Position numbers and translations under genes: made by a program. DNA of 11,252 bases from Phycisphaeraceae bacterium. GTDB taxonomy: Bacteria > Planctomycetota > Phycisphaerae > Phycisphaerales > Phycisphaeraceae. The notes below the pieces were generated by a model. The model was not told the DNA's origin. It saw only the letters and a program-made list of their open reading frames with translations, and did no database searches. Shown here piece after piece: positions 6,380 through 11,252 of the stretch (position 1 is its first letter; the number at the start of each line of letters is the position of its first letter). The DNA is taken from positions 1 to 11,252 of the forward strand of contig JADZCW010000154.1 in NCBI GenBank assembly GCA_020851395.1, in the 5' to 3' direction.

Positions 6380-6664
6380 TTAGTGTCGGACAGTCAGTCC
6401 TCCCGGGGCGGGCTGGCCGAATTCGCCGTTGGCCGGCGACTGGTCGAGGGTCTGGGAGGTGATGTAGCCGGCCATCGCCTGCTCGAGAGTCTGGAGAAAG
6501 TCCTTCAAATCCGCCGGGTCGCCCTCGGCCACGAGCTGAACCCGGCCGTCGGGGAGGTTCCGCACGTAGCCCGCCACGGGGAACCCGCGAGCGACCTGGA
6601 CGGCTGTGTAGCGGAAGCCCACACCCTGGACGCGACCCTGGAAATGGACGGTGTAACGGGTCAT
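6380..6664 (-). CDS. acyP: Acylphosphatase
   Basis: This 94-aa protein has the classic acylphosphatase fold signature. The enzyme hydrolyses acyl phosphates such as acetyl or carbamoyl phosphate in the cytosol; its physiological role is usually unclear. FQGRVQGVGFRY (8-19) holds the phosphate-binding loop with catalytic Arg18, and GYVRNLPDGRVQLVAEGD (32-49) holds the catalytic Asn36. Length is normal for the family. The start at 6664 has no clear Shine-Dalgarno. Alternative in-frame starts (GTG at 6724, ATG at 6721) overlap the yebC stop, with AGGGG just upstream, and would add about 20 residues rich in Pro, Thr and Ser. Family comparison favours 6664, but translational coupling to yebC from the earlier start remains possible. 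The gene lies directly downstream of yebC and probably shares its transcript. Confidence 0.92.
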   Translation of the reverse strand: MTRYTVHFQGRVQGVGFRYTAVQVARGFPVAGYVRNLPDGRVQLVAEGDPADLKDFLQTLEQAMAGYITSQTLDQSPANGEFGQPAPGGLTVRH

Positions 6665-6720
6665 GGGCGGTGGATCGTGAGTAGTTGAGCAGGGGATCAG
6701 GTGAGCGGGAGGTGCAGTCA

Positions 6721-7470
6721 TCACCCCTGCAGCTCAGCCAGGTCGGCCTCGGGGATGTCCAGGTTGGCGTGGACCTTTTGCACGTCGTCGTGGTCCTCGA
6801 GGCTGTCGATCAGGTTCAGCACCTTGCGGGCCGCGTCGCCAGTGCAGGTGACGGTCATGTTCGGCACCTGGGTCAACCCGGCCGACTCAGGAGTGATGCC
6901 CGCCTTTTCAATGGCCTGGCGGACGGGCACGAAGGCCGTCGGTTCGCAGACCACCTGCCACGCCTCGCCGGCGTCCTGCACGTCCTCGGCCCCGGCCTCC
7001 AGGGCCAGCTCCATGAGCTGTTCCTCGCTCGCGGCGCTCTTAGGAATGGTGAGCATCCCCTTGGTCGCGAACATGTACGCTACGCAGCCCGAGGCCCCGA
7101 GGTTCCCCCCGGCCCGCTCGAAGATCAGCCGCAGCTCACCGGCCGTGCGGTTGCGGTTGTTGGTCAGGATCTCCAGCAGCATCGCCACGCCGCCGGGACC
7201 GTAGCCCTCGTAGAGGGCCGACTCGTAGTTCTCCGTTCCCAGCTCGCCGGTGCCCTTCTTGATCGCCTTCTCGATCGTGTCCTTGGGCATGTTCTGGCTC
7301 TTGGCGTCGTCGATGGCGTAGCGGAGCGAGAGATTCGTGTCGATGTCACCCCCGCCGGCCTTGGCCGCGACGATGATGGCCCGGGCGCACTTGCTCCAGA
7401 TCTTGCCGCGCTTGGCGTCGATCGCGGCCTTCTTGTGACGGATGTTCTTCCAGGGGCTGTGGCCGGCCAT
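6721..7470 (-). CDS. yebC: YebC/PmpR (TACO1) family protein
   Basis: This 249-aa protein matches the YebC family in length and sequence throughout. It opens with MAGHSPWKNIRHKKAAIDAK and WSKCARAIIVAA, followed by NMPKDTIEKAIKKGTG (about 60-75), YEGYGPGGVAMLLEILTNNRNRT (about 87-109) and GCVAYMF. YebC proteins were first annotated as transcription regulators. The mitochondrial relative TACO1 activates translation, and more recent work links the family to ribosomes translating proline-rich stretches. The open frame reaches back to 7563, but the conserved N-terminus and a GGAG six bases upstream fix the start at 7470. A TAAAAT -10-like hexamer lies inside the discarded upstream part. The acylphosphatase gene follows immediately. 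The gene is divergent from tRNA-Gly. Confidence 0.95.
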   Translation of the reverse strand: MAGHSPWKNIRHKKAAIDAKRGKIWSKCARAIIVAAKAGGGDIDTNLSLRYAIDDAKSQNMPKDTIEKAIKKGTGELGTENYESALYEGYGPGGVAMLLEILTNNRNRTAGELRLIFERAGGNLGASGCVAYMFATKGMLTIPKSAASEEQLMELALEAGAEDVQDAGEAWQVVCEPTAFVPVRQAIEKAGITPESAGLTQVPNMTVTCTGDAARKVLNLIDSLEDHDDVQKVHANLDIPEADLAELQG

Positions 7471-7537
7471 GAGGGGCTCCGGGGCTAAGGGACATGCCTG
7501 GGGGATGATCCGCAGGCCGGATGGCGGTGAACCATTG

Positions 7538-7543
7538 ATTTTA
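7538..7543 (-). promoter_or_regulatory. Candidate -10 element for yebC
   Basis: TAAAAT on the minus strand (5/6 to TATAAT) lies about 68 bases upstream of the yebC start codon. No good -35 is found at 16-18 bp spacing, so it is a weak call. Its position would give a leader of about 60 bases. Confidence 0.3.
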
Positions 7544-7623
7544 GCGTCCATCGCCGATCCCATCAGGCGACGGGCGCACGTCGACGCGGCGGCGTCGTCC
7601 CGAGAAAAACCCCGCCGAGACGC

Positions 7624-7629
7624 TAGAAT
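7624..7629 (+). promoter_or_regulatory. Candidate -10 element for tRNA-Gly
   Basis: TAGAAT (5/6 to TATAAT) ends 12 bases before the mature 5' end of tRNA-Gly, a usual spacing for a tRNA promoter with a short leader removed by RNase P. The -35 region 17 bp upstream (CGAGAA) does not resemble TTGACA. Confidence 0.45.
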
Positions 7630-7641
7630 GACCCTCGAATC

Positions 7642-7714
7642 GCGGGTGTAACTCAGTTGGTAGAGTGTCAGCCTTCCAAGCTGAATGTCGCGGGTTCGAA
7701 TCCCGTCACCCGCT
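7642..7714 (+). tRNA. tRNA-Gly (anticodon UCC)
   Basis: A complete cloverleaf of 73 nt can be drawn. The acceptor stem is GCGGGTG/CACCCGC and the D-stem is ACTC/GAGT. The anticodon stem is TCAGC/GCTGA with loop CTTCCAA, so the anticodon is UCC. The T-stem is GCGGG/CCCGT with loop TTCGAAT. Base 73 is U, usual for bacterial glycine tRNA. CCA is not encoded (TTC follows), so the end must be made by nucleotidyltransferase. The last nine bases overlap the 3' end of the convergent glycosyltransferase gene. Confidence 0.97.
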
Positions 7715-8839
7715 TTCCCGAGCAGGCATCATCGGCGCCGGTTGGCGTTCTACCGACGAGCTCTCCGCGGCCGTGCGGAGTTGAACGTCCGGGCTGTGGG
7801 TCTGTCTGTACCGTCCGATGCCCAGCGCCCGGCGGGCATGACGGATGACGGCATCGAACTCGGCGAGGGGAAACTCCGTCATCGTCGGGTGGCCCGCGGC
7901 CGTCGCGGTCATCACCCGGCCGATCATGCTCGCGGGGGTCAGCCAGGCTGCTTCCTGAGGTGACAGGTCGTCTCGATACCGCCTGGCCTCGCAGGTGTAG
8001 GGCGACAGCTCCGCGTGCAGATGCTCGTACCTGCGCCGCAGTCGCGCCAGCAGCCGGCGGGGCGATCGCGCATCGTGCGGCGGGGCGTGCCGGTCCCAGG
8101 GCTTGCGTCCCATGGCATGGATGAAGGTCGGCAGGCCGTGCCGCAGGCCGGCCAGTCGCTCGGTCGGCGTGTACCCCGCCGGGCCGAAGCACTGCGCCAC
8201 GTCGCGTCCGCGGCGGAGGATGTGCAGCGGGATGTCGTCCGCGAGGGTCGAGCCCAGCAGGGCGGTGAGCACCTCCTGATCGCTTAGAAGGTGCAACGGG
8301 CGGGTGTGATGCGGGGAGCGTTGGGCCTGCAGGTACGCCGGGTCCTGCATCATCCCTCGCCAGGTTCCAAGCAGAGGGACGTGCTCGGGCGTGACGCGCA
8401 GCAGGCCGGTGTTGAGCGTGGTCCGTAACGCCCGGCCGGGCCGTAGGCCCCAGGCCAGCGTGCGATGGACGCCGCCCTGACGCTGGCCGAAGTAGACCTC
8501 CTCGCTGACAAGCATCGTCCGGTCGTCGAGCGTTGCCAGCAGCGGCCGGATGTCGCGCGTGGCGAGGATGTCCGCGTCGATCCACGTCACGTCCTGGTGT
8601 CCGCGATCAAGACAGTGCAGCAGGAGATCGGGCTTGATGCTCCAGCCCTTGCCGCTGAGCCCGGGCTCGGCAATGAGCTGGACGCGCGGTAGGCGTGTGA
8701 GCCAGTCTCGCGTGCTCTCGTCGGCCCCTGGGCAACTGGCGAGGATCGGCAGGCCCGGGCTGTGGCGGATCAGGCTCAGGATGGTGAGCTTGAATCCCGT
8801 CAGGTTGGCCCGGCGATCTTCATGAACACAAATGACCAT
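7706..8839 (-). CDS. GT8-like family glycosyltransferase
   Basis: This 377-aa protein has the ordered motifs of GT-A fold, retaining glycosyltransferases related to GT8. KGWSIKPDLLLHCL (64-77) precedes VTWIDADILA (84-93), with the metal/nucleotide-sugar motif Asp88-Ala-Asp90. TLNTGLLRVTPEH (141-153) follows, then SDQEVLTALLG (186-196), and HAMGRKPWD (241-249), which fits the GT8 HxxGxxKPW metal-ligand motif. Residues 255-377 are an Arg/Ala-rich region that I do not recognise. No signal peptide or membrane segment is visible. Donor and acceptor are unknown; a cell-surface or storage-sugar role would be a guess. The ATG at 8839 is the first after an in-frame stop at 8861-8863 and has only a weak GGA upstream, in a hairpin loop. 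Its stop codon (7706-7708) lies inside tRNA-Gly on the opposite strand. Confidence 0.75.
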   Translation of the reverse strand: MVICVHEDRRANLTGFKLTILSLIRHSPGLPILASCPGADESTRDWLTRLPRVQLIAEPGLSGKGWSIKPDLLLHCLDRGHQDVTWIDADILATRDIRPLLATLDDRTMLVSEEVYFGQRQGGVHRTLAWGLRPGRALRTTLNTGLLRVTPEHVPLLGTWRGMMQDPAYLQAQRSPHHTRPLHLLSDQEVLTALLGSTLADDIPLHILRRGRDVAQCFGPAGYTPTERLAGLRHGLPTFIHAMGRKPWDRHAPPHDARSPRRLLARLRRRYEHLHAELSPYTCEARRYRDDLSPQEAAWLTPASMIGRVMTATAAGHPTMTEFPLAEFDAVIRHARRALGIGRYRQTHSPDVQLRTAAESSSVERQPAPMMPARESG

Positions 8840-9251
8840 GGAGCAGCATTCCGGGGCTGCTCAGATCAAGGCAACGCTTGCCGGGGACGGATCAGGCCCC
8901 GGCCGATGTAGTCTAGGCGGCTGGCAGGCGGTGGTTGGGCATGCCTGACCCTATCGCCCCTTAGGTTCGGCGACACGACCACATCAAACGCTCAGTTGCA
9001 GCAGCACCGAGCCACGCGCGGTTGGCACTTACAGAACGAAAGCCGATGTCCTAATAATCGCATAATCACCCCTAGATTTATCAAGTGAATTACCTACGCA
9101 TTCATATTGACCATGAAGGTTGATTGGTGAAAACAGCTCAATTGGGCGATTCGGCCGTCTGGCGTCTCGTCCGCCGCGATCTTCATCAATGTGGCTTGAC
9201 GCCGGCCATCGGCATCGACGTTCGCATCCGGCGAGAAAAACGAACGTTTCG
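8840..9251. other. 412-bp stretch without a recognised gene; AT-rich patch
   Basis: This gap separates the glycosyltransferase start from the rsmJ stop; both genes are on the minus strand. It holds the start-codon hairpin (8841-8862), a short GGCAA-CGC-TTGCC hairpin nearby, and a conspicuous AT-rich patch: 9061-9120 is about 37% GC by hand count. Two small minus-strand ORFs are possible: 53 codons from GTG at 9255 to 9094, and 23 codons at 8992-9063. Neither resembles a known protein. I see no tRNA-end duplication or transposon end. Confidence 0.6.
8841..8862 (-). promoter_or_regulatory. Hairpin abutting the glycosyltransferase start codon
   Basis: GAGCAGC (8841-8847) and GCTGCTC (8856-8862) form a perfect 7-bp stem with an 8-nt loop. 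It ends one base before the ATG at 8839. In the mRNA the loop holds the only GGA-like ribosome-binding bases. It may limit translation or occur by chance. Confidence 0.35.
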
Positions 9252-9252
9252 T
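9236..9252 (-). terminator. Possible weak intrinsic terminator after rsmJ
   Basis: On the minus strand, ACGAA-ACG-TTCGT followed by more T residues lies directly at the rsmJ stop codon (the first A belongs to the TGA). A 5-bp, AT-rich stem is weak for a terminator, and the run of T is short. It could end the tRNA-Cys/RNase Z/rsmJ transcript, but confidence is low. Confidence 0.3.
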
Positions 9253-10064
9253 CACGTCCGCGCAGGGGGTGTGTGGATCATGTAGACATCCCACCGTAAT
9301 GCCTTGCCGTCGATCGTGTGCGAGGGTGGTGCATCGGCCAGGGGTGGGGCCTTGTGCGGACGTTTGACCACCACGCGTCGCAGCGCGATCCGCCGGGCCG
9401 GTGCCAGCAGGGCCGCGGCGTCCGGATCGTCGCCGACCAGTGATCGCAGCACCTGCAGCGGCCGGCGTTCGGCTCCGTGGCGGGCTTCGACGGGGAACAT
9501 CGGGTCGAGATAGACCACGTCGAACGGCCCACCGACCGACGAGAGGTCTCGCACCACCGTCGCGCTGTCGGCCTGGCACAGACGCAGCCGCCCCGCCGCG
9601 TCGGGATCGGCCAGGCGCAATCGTTCGTGTGCGTCCTCGAGCAGGGCGGCCACGACCGGATTCCGCTCGACCGCGGTGACCGTCGCCCCCAGACAGGCCA
9701 GGACATAGGCGTCCTCGCCCAGGCCGGCCGTCAGGTCCAGCACGCGCGGGCACGGATCGCCCCGCTTGCTTAGTCCTACGGCCCTGGCCAGGGGTTGACG
9801 GTTGGACCGCCCGGCCGGGGAGTGCGTGTCGATGTCCCGCCGCCAGTCGATCCGCAGCGGCCGCGTCCCCTTCGCCGCCGGTTGGCGCAGCTCCAGCCCC
9901 CGCTCGGTCACCGCCAGCAGGTAGTGTGCCAGGTCGTCGGGAATCGCCGAGACATCGTCCACCCCCGCAAGTCCCAGCCGATCGGACAGCCCCCGCGCCC
10001 GCGCGATCAGAGCTTCGGTCGGCGGGTCCGCGGCCACGTGGATCGTGGGGATCGGTCGGTCCAT
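9252..10064 (-). CDS. rsmJ: 16S rRNA (guanine1516-N2)-methyltransferase RsmJ
   Basis: This 270-aa class I SAM-dependent methyltransferase closely follows E. coli RsmJ (YhiQ), which makes m2G1516 in 16S rRNA. Residues 107-141 read RVLDLTAGLGEDAYVLACLG and then VTAVERNPVVAALL, the SAM-binding motif I and the acidic end of strand 2. VVYLDPMFP (183-191) is the catalytic D-P-M-F motif. RRVVVKRPHKAPPLA (229-243) and DGKALRWDVY (252-261) are C-terminal RsmJ hallmarks. The length is near the usual 250. The frame is open to 10445, but that part overlaps the RNase Z-like gene. The start at 10064 aligns with the E. coli N-terminus. ATGs at 10082 and 10109 are alternatives, the latter giving a 4-bp ATGA overlap with the upstream gene. 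Whichever start is right, the two genes are nearly contiguous and probably co-transcribed. Confidence 0.9.
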   Translation of the reverse strand: MDRPIPTIHVAADPPTEALIARARGLSDRLGLAGVDDVSAIPDDLAHYLLAVTERGLELRQPAAKGTRPLRIDWRRDIDTHSPAGRSNRQPLARAVGLSKRGDPCPRVLDLTAGLGEDAYVLACLGATVTAVERNPVVAALLEDAHERLRLADPDAAGRLRLCQADSATVVRDLSSVGGPFDVVYLDPMFPVEARHGAERRPLQVLRSLVGDDPDAAALLAPARRIALRRVVVKRPHKAPPLADAPPSHTIDGKALRWDVYMIHTPPART

Positions 10065-10105
10065 CGGGGGGATCCCGGTCATTCGTGCGGGACGATTCCC
10101 CCGGA

Positions 10106-11041
10106 TCATTCTTCCGGGGGCGGAGGAGCGCTGGCCTCGGCGGTCTGTTGATCGTAGCGGGCCTTGTTGGCGCGGTGGTCCATCAGCAGCACCACGCGGT
10201 GACGATGCTCGGAGGGGATGGCCTCGTCGAGCCACTTCTGGGCCTGGCCGATGTGCGTGCGCCGGGACAGGTGCGTCAGCACGATCGTCTCGGCCTGGCT
10301 GATCTTGACCAGCTCGACGATGTCGTCGAGGTGCAGGTGCTTGCCCACGGCCGCGCGGGAGCGGTGGCCGGGCTCGATGAAGGTGCATTCGGTGATCAGG
10401 ATCTTCGCCTGCCTGACGTCGGGCCGGTCGAAGAAGGGGCCCCACATCGTGTCGCCGGTGTAGCAGATCTGCGGGACGTCGATGGTCTGCGTGATCGACT
10501 GACCCTGCTGCTTGAGCTCGACGAGCTTCTCCTGCGGCAGGCCGACGAACTCGGGCCGGAGCTTGCTCCGCCTTTCCAGGACGACGTAGCCGATCGACGG
10601 CACGGTGTGCAGAGTGGCGAAGGCGCGGAGCACGAGATTGTTCTTGATCTCGATCTCGTCGTCCGGCCCCATGCCCAGGACTTCATAGGGGGTGCGCTGG
10701 GCCTCGAGGTCGATCCAGCCTCGCATCACGTTGTGAACGGGCTGGACCAGGGCTTGGGGGCAGACGAGCGTGCCGACGCCCATGCCCTGGAACTGGCGCT
10801 GGGAGAAGTAGTAGGCGAACGAGGCGGCGTGGTCCATGTGCCCGTGGGTCAGGGCCACGAACTTGCTCGACAGGGCCGAGCGGGGGCAGCGGCCGATGTC
10901 GAAGCACAGGTCCATCTCGGGGACCTGGACGACGGTCTCCTCCCCGGCGATGGACAGACCCTGGACGCGGTAGGGGGGCACGACCAGAAAGCCGAGCTGG
11001 GGTCGACGTGGGGGCGGTGGGGGCGGCTGGGGTGGGATCAT
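10106..11041 (-). CDS. RNase Z-like metallo-beta-lactamase-fold nuclease
   Basis: This 311-aa protein has the motif set of RNase Z/ElaC, which cuts tRNA precursors after the discriminator base. THGHMDH (65-71) is the HxHxDH zinc motif II, and His145 in LHTVPSIGY fits motif III. TGDT (196-199) gives Asp197, AVGKHLHLDD (231-240) resembles the RNase Z His motif, and LTHLSRRTH (255-263) gives His257. The stretch 155-185 (ERRSKLRPEFVGLPQEKL and KQQGQSIT) matches the RNase Z region between motif III and the Asp. No long exosite arm is obvious. The first residues are MIPPQPPPPPPRRP and the end is APPPPEE. The ATG at 11041 has no Shine-Dalgarno. A GTG at 11098 is an alternative, but it would place a strong 13-bp hairpin inside the gene. 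It lies just downstream of tRNA-Cys and upstream of rsmJ. Another MBL phosphodiesterase role is possible. Confidence 0.85.
   Translation of the reverse strand: MIPPQPPPPPPRRPQLGFLVVPPYRVQGLSIAGEETVVQVPEMDLCFDIGRCPRSALSSKFVALTHGHMDHAASFAYYFSQRQFQGMGVGTLVCPQALVQPVHNVMRGWIDLEAQRTPYEVLGMGPDDEIEIKNNLVLRAFATLHTVPSIGYVVLERRSKLRPEFVGLPQEKLVELKQQGQSITQTIDVPQICYTGDTMWGPFFDRPDVRQAKILITECTFIEPGHRSRAAVGKHLHLDDIVELVKISQAETIVLTHLSRRTHIGQAQKWLDEAIPSEHRHRVVLLMDHRANKARYDQQTAEASAPPPPEE
10999..11036 (+). other. Potential G-quadruplex motif opposite the polyproline codons
   Basis: The plus strand has G-runs at 10999-11002, 11010-11014, 11019-11023, 11029-11032 and 11034-11036, separated by loops of 7 nt or fewer. 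This meets the usual G4 pattern. It is the complement of the CCC-rich polyproline codons at the start of the RNase Z-like gene, so it may simply reflect coding for proline in a GC-rich genome. Confidence 0.4.
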
Positions 11042-11052
11042 CGCGGCGGGCG

Positions 11053-11104
11053 GGGCTCGTGCCGGAGGGCGGCGGGGATCGAGGGCCTGGCCCGGCACGA
11101 GCCC
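11053..11104 (-). promoter_or_regulatory. 13-bp inverted repeat (stem-loop) in the leader of the RNase Z-like gene
   Basis: GGGCTCGTGCCGG (11053-11065) is perfectly repeated in inverted order at 11092-11104, with a 26-nt GC-rich loop. In the minus-strand transcript it lies between tRNA-Cys and the ATG at 11041, ending 11 bases before it. No U-tract follows, so it is not a canonical terminator for the tRNA. It could block ribosome access, act as a processing site, or bind a protein. Confidence 0.5.
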
Positions 11105-11159
11105 TGGGGAGGTTTTTCACGCGACGGACGCGGAAGAACCCGCCTCGATCGTCTCAAAG

Positions 11160-11233
11160 AGGCCGCGGTGGGATTCGAACCCACGACAAACGGATTTGCA
11201 ATCCGTCCCCTTGGTCCACTCGGGCACGCGGCC
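11160..11233 (-). tRNA. tRNA-Cys (anticodon GCA)
   Basis: A complete 74-nt cloverleaf is on the minus strand. The acceptor stem is GGCCGCG/CGCGGCC and the D-stem is short (CCC/GGG). The anticodon stem is ACGGA/TCCGT with loop TTGCAAA, so the anticodon is GCA. The T-stem is GTGGG/CCCAC with loop TTCGAAT. Base 73 is U, the identity base for cysteine tRNA. CCA is not encoded (CTT follows). Its promoter lies beyond the window edge. The RNase Z-like gene begins about 120 bases downstream on the same strand. Confidence 0.97.
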
Positions 11234-11252
11234 GACGCGGCGGGCCATTCTC

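Noticed and set aside
6685..7488. 267-codon plus-strand frame opposite yebC
   Set aside because: It is antisense to a strongly conserved YebC sequence and has no recognisable motif.
7668..8585. 305-codon minus-strand frame overlapping the glycosyltransferase
   Set aside because: It is an Arg/Pro/Ala-rich alternative frame that runs into tRNA-Gly. The GT8-type motifs are in the other frame.
7690..9260. Genomic island bounded by a duplicated tRNA-Gly end
   Set aside because: No second copy of the tRNA 3' sequence is visible in the window, and there is no integrase gene. The wider region would need checking.
10065..10445. N-terminal extension of the rsmJ frame to 10445
   Set aside because: It overlaps the conserved C-terminal half of the RNase Z-like gene and gives an Arg/Pro-rich sequence unlike RsmJ.
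1..11252. CRISPR array, insertion sequence or riboswitch
   Set aside because: I found no regularly spaced repeats, transposase-like protein, terminal inverted repeats with target duplication, or leader matching a riboswitch class I know.

Overview
The window is a GC-rich bacterial chromosome segment. Its genes are mostly housekeeping RNA, translation and cell-envelope genes. I see no insertion sequence, integrase, phage gene or CRISPR array. A lipoprotein signal with a LSAC lipobox implies a lipoprotein-bearing envelope. High GC, a small Hanks-type kinase, a stand-alone infC and a PfkB kinase of this type would fit the Planctomycetota (perhaps Phycisphaerae), but that placement is inference and not proven by any one gene.

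Layout from left to right. A PfkB-family sugar kinase (26-1183, minus) is divergent from a parvulin-like lipoprotein foldase (1319-2563, plus). The foldase is followed by a YraN-family nuclease-like protein (2665-3189, plus) and a UDP-galactopyranose-mutase-like FAD enzyme (3327-4634, plus). The FAD gene has visibly lower GC than its neighbours. It converges on a small atypical protein kinase (4696-5430, minus). Upstream of the kinase, on the same strand, is infC for IF-3 (5545-6222), with a textbook intrinsic terminator, a candidate promoter and a probable AUC start codon. Acylphosphatase (6380-6664) and YebC (6721-7470) precede infC on the minus strand.

A tRNA-Gly(UCC) gene at 7642-7714 points right. 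The stop codon of a convergent GT8-like glycosyltransferase gene (7706-8839, minus) lies inside its acceptor stem. A 412-bp gap (8840-9251) has an AT-rich patch and two possible small ORFs but no recognisable gene. The right end is a minus-strand series: tRNA-Cys(GCA), an RNase Z-like metallo-beta-lactamase-fold nuclease, and the 16S rRNA methyltransferase RsmJ.

Functionally, much of the window concerns RNA and translation: two tRNAs without an encoded CCA, an RNase Z-like enzyme, RsmJ, IF-3 and YebC. The remainder is envelope or sugar metabolism (PfkB kinase, lipoprotein foldase, GT8-like transferase, UGM-like flavoenzyme) plus one kinase of unknown target. I found no convincing new multi-gene system. 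The best leads are gene-level: the AUC start and tailed IF-3, RsmJ in an apparently non-gammaproteobacterial genome, the kinase with almost no activation segment, the CDS ending inside a tRNA, and structured leaders upstream of several genes.
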